Notes: generated from the sequence alone by a model not told the origin. Counted from the first letter of the stretch, positions 1 to 7,732 are shown. The stretch: DNA of 8,946 bases from Candidatus Methylomirabilota bacterium (GCA_003105305.1 PQAQ01000167.1:3756-12701), one strand, 5' to 3'. Translations and numbers: made by a program.

Positions 1-297
1 GCGGACGATGGTGTCGTAGACCGCGGTGTCGCCGTGCGGATGATATTTCCCCAGGACCTCACCGACGACACGGGCGGCTTTTTTATAGGGCCGGCCGGCG
101 GTGAGCCCAAGTTCCTGCATGGCATAGAGCACCCTGCGGTGAACGGGCTTGAGGCCATCGCGTACGTCGGGCAGGGCCCGGCCGATGATGACGCTCATGG
201 CGTAGTCCAGGTAGGACCGGCGCATCTCCTCATGGATATCCGTCGGTCGGACCTCGCCCACTCGGTTTAACGCAATGTGCTGTTGCTCATCAGGCAT
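1..297 (-). CDS. gyrA: DNA gyrase subunit A, N-terminal part (cut by window edge)
   Basis: This is the breakage-reunion subunit of gyrase, the type II topoisomerase that introduces negative supercoils ahead of replication and transcription. Reading leftward from ATG at 297, 99 codons are present with no stop before the edge. The protein shows the conserved GyrA N-terminus: [20 protein letters not shown] at residues 28-47, [13 protein letters not shown] at 48-60, and [16 protein letters not shown] at 84-99, which is the quinolone-resistance-determining region. Thr91 occupies the place of E. coli Ser83, and Asp95 that of Asp87. The catalytic tyrosine lies beyond the edge. A strong ribosome site, GGAGGAGGG (301-309 on the minus strand), precedes the start by 3 nt at its nearest end and fixes it. 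The gene follows gyrB with an 82-bp gap, so the two subunits are probably co-expressed. Identification is secure. Confidence 0.97.
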   Translation of the reverse strand, partial: MPDEQQHIALNRVGEVRPTDIHEEMRRSYLDYAMSVIIGRALPDVRDGLKPVHRRVLYAMQELGLTAGRPYKKAARVVGEVLGKYHPHGDTAVYDTIVR

Positions 298-323
298 TCG
301 CCCTCCTCCGTTCTTCATAAATC

Positions 324-345
324 AAAACGGCCCGTTCTCCGGGCC
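324..345 (-). terminator. Hairpin between gyrB and gyrA, terminator- or attenuator-like
   Basis: Read on the minus strand, GGCCCG (340-345) and CGGGCC (329-334) form a 6-bp all-GC stem with a 5-nt loop. It is followed at once by GTTTTGATTT, a short broken T-run. This lies 34 nt after the gyrB stop and 27 nt before the gyrA start. The tract is weaker than a classic intrinsic terminator, so partial termination, attenuation or an mRNA-stabilising hairpin are all possible. The structure is seen in the sequence; its function is inferred. Confidence 0.45.
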
Positions 346-379
346 TCAACACGATAGCGTCCGTGTGTGTTGTTATGGT

Positions 380-2893
<2,514 letters not shown>

Positions 2894-2941
2894 TCAACGC
2901 TCAGTATAGGTCGCGGCTGGTGGTGAGCTATTCGGCGCTCA

Positions 2942-4048
2942 TTACAGCCGCATCGGCATAATCACACAGGCATACTGCGTGTCATCCTTACTGGTGAATA
3001 AGGCCGGACTCAGTGGATCTTGCAGGCGGATGATGGCCTGATCTGTGGTGAGCACACCAAGAAAGTCGAGGATATACCGAGCATTGAATCCAATACTCAT
3101 CTCTTCATGTTGGTATTCGACGTCAAGCCGGTCTCGCGCCTCCCCCAGATCAAGATTCACGCAAGTCAGCACAAGCTTCCCGGGCGTGAGTTTCATGGTG
3201 GTGGGAAGCGCGCGCTCACCAAGAACAGTGGAGGTTCGACGAAGCGCGGCTATAAATGCCTCACGATTAACCGCGACCTCCTTCGTCGCATTTGCGGGAA
3301 TAACCTGTTCATAGTTTGGAAATTGTCCCTCAATGAGGCGCGCATCAATCAAGGTATCGTCGGTATGGAGAAGAAGGTGGTTGTCCGATATCTCGATAGC
3401 AACATCGCCAGGCTCATCACGCAGCAGCTTAAGTGTCTCAGCGGCAGCCTTCCGCGGGATGATCACGTCAATGGTAGCTGGTGACTCGGAGTTGGTCACC
3501 GACAACCCCGAGCTCGCCATCGCGAGTCTATGGCCATCAGTGGCTACCATCTTCACATCGCTAGATGTGACGCGAAACAGGATACCGTTTAAAGTGTAGC
3601 GCGTCTGATCGGAGGAAACCGCAAACAGTGTCCGTCGAATCAGGTCACGAAACAGACGGCGATCCAGGACAATTCCTCGCTGTTGAGGTTCGCGCATTGA
3701 CGGGAAATCGTTTCTCGGTAATCCCTTGATTTTAAATTCAGAATGTCCACAGGTGATCGTCGCCGTCAGCTCGTCATCCACGATAAGGTCGAGAGATGTC
3801 GCGGGCAGTTCCCGAACGATTTCATAGAGCTTTCTGGCGGATAACGCAATAGAGCCCTCCTTTACCACCTCCCCGGGTATACGTTTTCGCACGCCGATAT
3901 CGAGATCGGTTCCAAATACCGAAAGATGTGACGAGGAGGTTTCAAGAAGGAGATGGGAGAGAATGGGGAGGCTCCGCTTGGTTTCTACAACCGCCTGAAT
4001 CGGTCCCACGCCGTTAAGTAGATCATCTCGCAATACCGTAATGTGCAT
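2942..4048 (-). CDS. dnaN: DNA polymerase III beta subunit (sliding clamp)
   Basis: DnaN is the ring-shaped dimeric clamp that tethers DNA polymerase III to DNA and serves as a docking platform for other replication and repair proteins. The 368-aa length is typical (E. coli 366). Visible family signatures are TDLDIGVRKRI at 47-57, KGLPRNDFPSM at 108-118, ATDGHRLA at 169-176, LIEGQFPNYEQVIP at 238-251 and the C-terminal MPMRL at 364-368, which helps form the hydrophobic pocket for clamp-binding motifs. The start at 4048 is supported by AGGTGA (4056-4061, minus strand) 7 nt upstream. It is the first gene left of the origin-like gap, the place where dnaA normally comes first. The promoter must lie inside the gap, but I see no clear -35/-10 pair for it. 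The 3' end carries one copy of a repeat shared with the gyrB leader. Confidence 0.97.
   Translation of the reverse strand: MHITVLRDDLLNGVGPIQAVVETKRSLPILSHLLLETSSSHLSVFGTDLDIGVRKRIPGEVVKEGSIALSARKLYEIVRELPATSLDLIVDDELTATITCGHSEFKIKGLPRNDFPSMREPQQRGIVLDRRLFRDLIRRTLFAVSSDQTRYTLNGILFRVTSSDVKMVATDGHRLAMASSGLSVTNSESPATIDVIIPRKAAAETLKLLRDEPGDVAIEISDNHLLLHTDDTLIDARLIEGQFPNYEQVIPANATKEVAVNREAFIAALRRTSTVLGERALPTTMKLTPGKLVLTCVNLDLGEARDRLDVEYQHEEMSIGFNARYILDFLGVLTTDQAIIRLQDPLSPALFTSKDDTQYACVIMPMRL
2981..3000 (-). repeat. dnaN 3'-end copy of the 19-nt direct repeat
   Basis: On the minus strand this reads TATTCACCAGTAAGGATGAC, inside the codons for the segment FTSKDD of DnaN. It matches the gyrB translation-start region (2865-2883) except for one additional A in the AGTAAGG stretch. 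Confidence 0.75.
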
Positions 4049-4080
4049 GTACCTCTCACCTCTCCGGGAACGTTGGGCAA

Positions 4081-4120
4081 TTATTCTCTAAGTGTTTTAA
4101 GTAAAAAAAAGTAAAAAACC
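4081..4120 (-). other. Candidate DNA unwinding element (T-rich on the minus strand)
   Basis: This is the most AT-rich run in the window. On the plus strand it contains the 10-mer AAGTAAAAAA twice in exact tandem (4099-4108 and 4109-4118), and a further AAGT at 4090-4093. The AAGT cores are therefore spaced 9 and 10 bp apart, about one helical turn. It lies next to trio-like triplets and a DnaA-box-like site, in the order expected for a basal unwinding system. Function is inferred. Confidence 0.6.
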
Positions 4121-4124
4121 GGAG

Positions 4125-4133
4125 TAGTAATAG
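4125..4133 (+). promoter_or_regulatory. DnaA-trio-like triplets
   Basis: The plus strand reads TAG TAA TAG, three consecutive triplets matching the 5'-TA(G/A)-3' form of the DnaA-trio described in Bacillus subtilis, where DnaA filaments grip single-stranded DNA. They sit between the T-rich element (4081-4120) and the DnaA-box-like site at 4146-4154. The gap to that site is 12 nt, which seems longer than in B. subtilis. Three triplets is a short run, so chance cannot be excluded. Confidence 0.5.
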
Positions 4134-4145
4134 TATCTCTGGAAA

Positions 4146-4154
4146 TGTGGATGA
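4146..4154 (-). promoter_or_regulatory. DnaA box, one mismatch (TCATCCACA)
   Basis: The minus strand reads TCATCCACA, one change from TTATCCACA. It points toward the trio-like triplets and the T-rich element, the correct orientation for a box that seeds a DnaA filament. Confidence 0.6.
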
Positions 4155-4208
4155 CGCAGCCAGAGCCCTCCATTCGTGCTTTTCAAGGGCGAGCTTTCCT
4201 ATTCCTGC

Positions 4209-4217
4209 TGTGCATAA
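4209..4217 (-). promoter_or_regulatory. DnaA box, consensus (TTATGCACA)
   Basis: The minus strand reads TTATGCACA, a full match to the TTATNCACA consensus and the best box in the region. It forms part of an imperfect dyad, TGTGC and GCACA flanking a 7-nt centre (4209-4225). Confidence 0.72.
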
Positions 4218-4238
4218 TGCGCACACTTATCAGGGGTG

Positions 4239-4256
4239 TCAACAGGTATCAACAGG
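4239..4256 (+). repeat. TCAACAGG direct repeat (two copies, 10-bp period)
   Basis: TCAACAGG occurs at 4239-4246 and 4249-4256, exactly 10 bp apart. An inverted copy, CCTGTTGA, lies at 4315-4322, beside a DnaA-like box. A broader CAGG core recurs at 4231, 4243, 4253 and 4264, spaced 12, 10 and 11 bp. This face-of-helix spacing suggests a protein-binding array, perhaps weak DnaA sites (GTATCAACA differs from a box at two positions) or another origin-binding factor. Confidence 0.5.
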
Positions 4257-4294
4257 CCTCCCACAGGACATATTGAATTACTCCGGCTGCCTAC

Positions 4295-4314
4295 TTACAC
4301 ACACCTTGTCCACA
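4295..4314 (+). promoter_or_regulatory. Pair of DnaA-box-like sites
   Basis: TTACACACA (4295-4303) and TTGTCCACA (4306-4314) are each one mismatch from TTATNCACA. They lie in the same orientation, separated by 2 bp. They face right, toward a second AT-rich patch at 4334-4356, opposite to the boxes on the dnaN side. Confidence 0.55.
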
Positions 4315-4429
4315 CCTGTTGAAAACTTCTACCACTTTAAAAGTAAATAGTTATACGGAAAGAGCCATCACGCGGAGCAAAAAGAAGGCAACCCTAGTCA
4401 GTCTCGCCGGTTCCATACGCTATTTACGC

Positions 4430-4458
4430 TTGACAACCGAGGCGTCACGGGTTATATT
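4430..4458 (+). promoter_or_regulatory. Sigma-70-type promoter for rpmH
   Basis: TTGACA (4430-4435), a perfect -35 hexamer, is followed after 17 bp by TATATT (4453-4458), one change from TATAAT. Transcription would begin near 4465, giving a leader of about 55 nt before rpmH. It probably drives rpmH, rnpA, yidD and perhaps yidC. Transcription starting this close to the origin could also affect unwinding. Confidence 0.8.
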
Positions 4459-4518
4459 GGCGTCTGTTTTTGTTGCGATCAGGCAAATAACCGTCCATCT
4501 CTACGATAGGAACCGATT

Positions 4519-4653
4519 ATGAAGCGCACATATCAACCTAATAAATGTAAGCGAAAAAGAACACACGGTTTTCTTGTCAGGATGAGTACCGCAAACGGCC
4601 GCAATGTCATCAAGCGAAGAATGGCAAAAGGCCGAAGAAGGCTCACCGTGTAA
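4519..4653 (+). CDS. rpmH: 50S ribosomal protein L34
   Basis: L34 is a small, very basic protein of the large ribosomal subunit that binds 23S rRNA. The 44-aa product begins [18 protein letters not shown] and ends GRRRLTV. It keeps the family signature: MKRT(Y/F)QP at the start, a central [17 protein letters not shown] in the middle, then AKGRRRLTV. Length is typical (44-46 aa). AGGA at 4508-4511 lies 7 nt before the ATG. A strong promoter sits about 60-90 bp upstream. It is the first gene of the right-hand block and is followed by rnpA after 70 bp, an almost universal bacterial pairing near the origin. Identification is certain. Confidence 0.98.
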   Translation: MKRTYQPNKCKRKRTHGFLVRMSTANGRNVIKRRMAKGRRRLTV

Positions 4654-4723
4654 CCTCGCCCCCACGCGCCTGCTGAGCGCCGCCGGTCTCGTCTTTTTTG
4701 AGCGTTAGAGATCGATCACGGAT

Positions 4724-5077
4724 ATGCGACAACCGAAATCGAGCGGCGCGGCCCAGCCAAGAAGGGCTTTTTACAGCACTTACTTTACACTTTATGTGAG
4801 GGCGGCGTCAACAAAAAAACAAGAGCTCCGATTAGCATTTGGGGCGCGCACAGGTACGGCTGTAGTTCGGAATCGAGCAAAACGAATCGCGCGCGAGGCG
4901 TTCCGATCAGGTTGTTATCAGCTTCCCGATAGCACCGAGTTTCTGATTAGTGCAAAAAGGGGCATCGCGACACTGAGTCGGCGCGACATGAGGGAGCAGA
5001 TCGACGATCTTTTTGAGCAGGCGCGTGGATTCTTCAACCTCCGGAGCGCCAGGCCAAGACAAAGCGAAAGATGCTGA
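4724..5077 (+). CDS. rnpA: Ribonuclease P protein component
   Basis: RnpA is the protein cofactor of RNase P; with the catalytic RNA it removes the 5' leader of precursor tRNAs. The 117-aa product carries the hallmark basic helix [13 protein letters not shown] at residues 49-61, preceded by a beta strand LRLAFGAR (35-42) and followed by [12 protein letters not shown], matching the family's FVVVAKKG-type strand. The N-terminus is short: the RNR motif begins at residue 49 against about 62 in E. coli, so the usual first helix carrying a conserved Phe seems missing or changed. An in-frame TAG at 4706 prevents a longer start, and no strong ribosome site precedes the ATG at 4724. Context (rpmH before, yidD overlapping) makes the identity firm; the exact start is uncertain. 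The last 7 nt overlap yidD, suggesting coupled translation. Confidence 0.92.
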   Translation: MRQPKSSGAAQPRRAFYSTYFTLYVRAASTKKQELRLAFGARTGTAVVRNRAKRIAREAFRSGCYQLPDSTEFLISAKRGIATLSRRDMREQIDDLFEQARGFFNLRSARPRQSERC

Positions 5078-5283
5078 CGCTAATCGTTAAGGAGCTATTG
5101 CTGGCTTATAAGGCGGCGGTGTCGCCACTGCTTCCACAGGCCTGCAGATTTTACCCGACCTGCGCCGAGTATGCCTACGAAGCGGTGGGGAGGTACGGCG
5201 TGCTGCGGGGCCTGCTTCTCGCTGTGCGCCGCCTCGGCCGATGTCACCCGTGGTGTGACGGCGGATACGATCCGGTTAAATAG
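5071..5283 (+). CDS. yidD: Membrane protein insertion efficiency factor YidD
   Basis: This is a small membrane-associated protein of the YidD (UPF0161, haemolytic-domain) family, which in E. coli assists YidC-dependent insertion of inner-membrane proteins. The 70-aa product contains the full signature: an N-terminal amphipathic segment [16 protein letters not shown] (7-22), then [15 protein letters not shown] (25-39), a Gly/Leu-rich stretch, and [14 protein letters not shown] (57-70). The conserved cysteines are Cys25, Cys31 and Cys58; Cys62 looks additional. Its ATG lies within the rnpA end (ATGCTGA overlap), so it is probably translated by coupling. yidC begins 41 bp downstream. The gene set rnpA-yidD-yidC is a standard one. 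Confidence 0.96.
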   Translation: MLTLIVKELLLAYKAAVSPLLPQACRFYPTCAEYAYEAVGRYGVLRGLLLAVRRLGRCHPWCDGGYDPVK

Positions 5284-5324
5284 GTAACCGTCCGCTTGAA
5301 CAGGATCTGAGCAACTGGAGTTCC

Positions 5325-6983
5325 ATGTCATCACAGGTACGAGCACTCTTGGCGGTCGCTCTGGCGACCGTGATTCTTTTTGGCGCACAGTTCCTACTGC
5401 CGGACCCGAAAAAACCGTCGGCGCCGCCGAAGAAGGAGGTTGCCTCTACGGGAACAAAGGCGACTGTGCCCCCATCAGGTGACGCTGCGTTGCCGTTAGG
5501 CCGCCCACAAGGGCAAGAGGCGCCGCGCAGGGCGCCGGAGCGAGAAGCGACTGTTGAGACGGATGTTATACGGGCCGTTCTGACGTCGCGCGGAGGCGCG
5601 CTGAAAAGCTGGCGCCTGAAGTCGTACAAGGCTGCCGATGGGCAGGGGGTGGACCTTGTCGCGCTTCCACAAGAAGAGGTGTTGGGGCCGCTGCTGGTCT
5701 CCAGCGGCAATCCGGATGAGCCGGCGCCGGTAGACTTCGACATCGACAAATCGCAACTGGATCTCCGCTCGCCGTCGGATACCGGGTCGATCACCTTCTC
5801 GTCGCGCGGGGGCGGCCCGCTGCAACTCTCCAAACGGCTGACGTTCAAGGGCAACAGCTACCGCGTTGGGATTGAGCTCTCCTGGAAAAACACCGGCAAG
5901 AAACCGATCACGATCACGCCGGAACTTGCGTGGGGTCCTGGGTTCTACGCCGGCCTTGGGCGGGCGAAAGCCGTGTCGGCGACAAGCTGGATAGACGGTC
6001 GACGGGTGAAGGATGACCCCCACAGCCTCAAGAGCGCGGTTACTCACGGCGGACGGGTCTCGTGGACCGCGCTTCAAGACCTCTATTTTGCCGCCGCGCT
6101 TTTGCCGGAGAGCAAGGAGGGCGTGGCGATCATACGAAAAGGGCCGGAGGAACAGCCGGTCGTCGCCTTCGCCTCGCCGGCTCAGAGCCTCGAGCCGGGG
6201 ACTGAGCTGACCCAGCACTTCGCCTTCTATGGGGGACCGAAGGATCTCGATCATCTCAATGCTGCCGGATCGGATCTCAGCAATATTGTGGACCTTGGTT
6301 GGTTTGATGCGCTTGCCCGCCCGGCGCTTTACCTGCTGCGCTTTCTGAATCGCCTCAGCGGCAACTACGGCGTCGCCATCATGCTGCTCGCTCTACTTCA
6401 GAAAGTCGTCCTGCACCCTCTGACGGCCAAAAGCCTTCGATCGATGCAGGCGATGAAGGTGTTACAGCCGAAGATTGCGGCCATCTCGGAGCGGTACAAA
6501 AACAATGCGCAGAAGAAGCAGCAAGAAATTATGGCATTATATAAAAAGCATGGCGTCAACCCGTTGGGCGGCTGTCTCCCTATGCTCCTTCAACTCCCCA
6601 TCTTTGTTGCCCTGTACAATGCGTTGTCCAGCTCGGTGGAGATGTGGCGAGCCCCATTCCTCTGGATCAAAGACCTTTCGCAGCCGGATGCGCTCTTCGC
6701 GATTAATGTGGTGGGCTTGAAGGATTATCCATTCAATCTGTTGGCGCTGCTGATGGGCGTCAGCATGTTTTTCCAGCAAAAGATGTCCCCCCCCAGCTCA
6801 AGCGATCCGCAGCAGGCGAAATTGATGCTGTGGATGATGCCGACGATGTTTACCTTCATGTTTTGGACCTTCCCGTCAGGGCTCGTGTTGTACTGGCTTG
6901 TGAATAATGTCCTTCAGATGGGTCAGCAGCAGTGGCTGCAGAAGCGGGGGAAGCTCGCGCTCAACGCGCCGGAAGCGTCCTAG
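5325..6983 (+). CDS. yidC: Membrane protein insertase YidC (Gram-negative type)
   Basis: YidC inserts and folds inner-membrane proteins, alone or with SecYEG. The 552-aa product starts with a signal-anchor helix (about residues 7-26), then a Pro/Lys-rich linker and a large periplasmic domain (about 55-310), which marks the Gram-negative form. The conserved insertase core follows. The first core helix includes NYGVAIMLLALLQKVVLHPL (347-366), where Lys360 stands at the place of E. coli Arg366 and so keeps the positive charge of the hydrophilic groove. Next come a cytoplasmic helical hairpin (about 370-410), NPLGGCLPMLLQLPIF (412-427), LLALLMGVSMFFQQKMSP (472-489) and FPSGLVLYWLVNNVLQ (516-531). 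GGAG at 5317-5320 precedes the ATG by 4 nt. The last 77 nt overlap the open rsmG frame. Identification is certain. Confidence 0.98.
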   Translation: MSSQVRALLAVALATVILFGAQFLLPDPKKPSAPPKKEVASTGTKATVPPSGDAALPLGRPQGQEAPRRAPEREATVETDVIRAVLTSRGGALKSWRLKSYKAADGQGVDLVALPQEEVLGPLLVSSGNPDEPAPVDFDIDKSQLDLRSPSDTGSITFSSRGGGPLQLSKRLTFKGNSYRVGIELSWKNTGKKPITITPELAWGPGFYAGLGRAKAVSATSWIDGRRVKDDPHSLKSAVTHGGRVSWTALQDLYFAAALLPESKEGVAIIRKGPEEQPVVAFASPAQSLEPGTELTQHFAFYGGPKDLDHLNAAGSDLSNIVDLGWFDALARPALYLLRFLNRLSGNYGVAIMLLALLQKVVLHPLTAKSLRSMQAMKVLQPKIAAISERYKNNAQKKQQEIMALYKKHGVNPLGGCLPMLLQLPIFVALYNALSSSVEMWRAPFLWIKDLSQPDALFAINVVGLKDYPFNLLALLMGVSMFFQQKMSPPSSSDPQQAKLMLWMMPTMFTFMFWTFPSGLVLYWLVNNVLQMGQQQWLQKRGKLALNAPEAS

Positions 6984-7695
6984 CCGGCACGCCCGATCGG
7001 AGCAGACAGGCGTCCGATCGGAATCCGTCGGTCCACACGAGCGGCTTCGCCGAGGGCTCAACCGCATCGGGATTGAGTTGATCCCGGCCCAATATGAGGC
7101 GCTCGAGCTCTACCTAACTGAACTGCGACGGTGGGCCTCTCAGGTGAACTTGACCGGGCTAAGAACTGAGGAGGCCATTATCCGCGAGGGATTCCTGCGC
7201 TCTTTCGCCCACAGGGCCGCCTTTGAGCCCACACCGCTACTGAAAGCCGTAGACGTCGGGTCGGGGGCAGGTTTTCCTGGACTGGTTCTCAAGATCGGGT
7301 ATCCAGAGATTGATATGACGCTGCTTGAGCCCAGGCGCCGACGAGCCACCTTTCTCCGTTTCGTTATACGGCAATTGGGACTAACCGGAATACAGTGTAT
7401 CCAGAGGCGAGTCGAAGAGCTGTGCGAGGACGCCGAGCATCGGGGCCGGTATGATGTGGCGTTCGCGCGGGCCGTCGGTCCGGTTCAAGAGGTTGCGCGC
7501 ATGACGAAGCCGCTCCTGAAATCCGGCGGCCGACTGATTCTGCAGGCAGGGCAGGAGGCGCGTGACACGCTCTCATCTCTGCGCCCCGCGCTGGACGCAT
7601 TAGGATTGAGGGTGGAAAGCCGAGAGGCAGCCGCGCCAGATCAAGGCGCCCCGCCAACCCATCTGCTTATCCTTGCGAAGGTTGACGGCACATAA
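6907..7695 (+). CDS. rsmG: 16S rRNA (guanine-N7) methyltransferase RsmG (start uncertain)
   Basis: RsmG (GidB) uses S-adenosylmethionine to methylate N7 of G527 (E. coli numbering) in 16S rRNA; its loss gives low-level streptomycin resistance. In the 262-aa frame, homology begins near residue 46, with LNRIGIELIPAQYEAL (51-66), then WASQVNLTGL (76-85), the SAM-binding loop AVDVGSGAGFPG (114-125), and later LLEPRRRRATFLR, VEELCEDA and AFARAVG. Counted from residue 46 the length is about 216 aa, near E. coli's 207. The preceding Ser/Arg-rich 45 residues look like out-of-frame yidC and are probably not native. No ATG, GTG or TTG occurs in frame between 6907 and 7078, and the TTG at 7078 would remove the conserved first helix. 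I list the longest frame. In many genomes mnmG precedes this gene; here yidC does. Confidence 0.9.
   Translation: MSFRWVSSSGCRSGGSSRSTRRKRPSRHARSEQTGVRSESVGPHERLRRGLNRIGIELIPAQYEALELYLTELRRWASQVNLTGLRTEEAIIREGFLRSFAHRAAFEPTPLLKAVDVGSGAGFPGLVLKIGYPEIDMTLLEPRRRRATFLRFVIRQLGLTGIQCIQRRVEELCEDAEHRGRYDVAFARAVGPVQEVARMTKPLLKSGGRLILQAGQEARDTLSSLRPALDALGLRVESREAAAPDQGAPPTHLLILAKVDGT
6993..7021 (+). repeat. Paired CCGATCGG palindromes able to form a hairpin
   Basis: The self-complementary 8-mer CCGATCGG occurs at 6993-7000 and again at 7014-7021, 21 bp apart (two helical turns). In RNA the copies can pair as an 8-bp stem with a 13-nt loop, starting 10 nt after the yidC stop. No T-run follows, so it is not a standard terminator. 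It lies where the rsmG start would be expected. Confidence 0.6.
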
Positions 7696-7716
7696 CTGGT
7701 GGGTGACAACCAAAAA

Positions 7717-7732
7717 TGTTTCACGTGAAACA
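7717..7732. promoter_or_regulatory. parS: parS centromere site (perfect palindrome)
   Basis: TGTTTCACGTGAAACA is a perfect 16-bp palindrome matching the chromosomal parS consensus bound by ParB/Spo0J. ParB loads here as a CTP-dependent clamp and spreads; ParA then moves the origin region. It lies 22 bp after the rsmG stop and 75 bp before the parA start, so ParB binding may also repress parAB. No second copy is seen in the window. Confidence 0.97.

Larger units (their letters stand above)
4049..4518. other. oriC: Probable replication origin (oriC) between dnaN and rpmH
   Basis: This 470-bp stretch has no credible gene. It separates two blocks of divergent genes, all oriented away from it. 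It holds an AT-rich segment beside dnaN (4081-4120), DnaA-trio-like triplets (4125-4133), four DnaA-box-like 9-mers between 4146 and 4314, repeated TCAACAGG motifs, a second AT-rich patch (4334-4356) and the rpmH promoter. Position next to dnaN, gyrB, rpmH and parAB is the usual setting of bacterial origins. GATC sites are not enriched, so no Dam/SeqA-type control is suggested. dnaA itself is not in the window. Origin identity is inferred from layout and motifs. Confidence 0.82.

Noticed and set aside
2903..2908. TATACT on the minus strand as a -10 element for gyrB
   Set aside because: No acceptable -35 hexamer lies 16-18 bp upstream and there is no extended -10. Read-through from dnaN is as likely.
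4049..4518. Dam/SeqA-style GATC clustering in the origin
   Set aside because: GATC is rare in the gap and not clustered as in E. coli oriC.
4147..4522. Two 67-codon frames (4147-4350 and 4319-4522) in the origin gap
   Set aside because: They overlap DnaA-box-like sites and the rpmH promoter, have no ribosome site and resemble no protein. No dnaA-like motif was found in them.
4661..4700. Possible terminator after rpmH, with a run of six T at 4694-4699
   Set aside because: The only stem nearby, GCGC with GCGC, is 4 bp and lies well before the T-run. It is too weak to call.
5496..6254. A 252-codon minus-strand frame inside yidC
   Set aside because: It is antisense to yidC, with an Arg/Pro-rich composition and no motif; judged a shadow frame.
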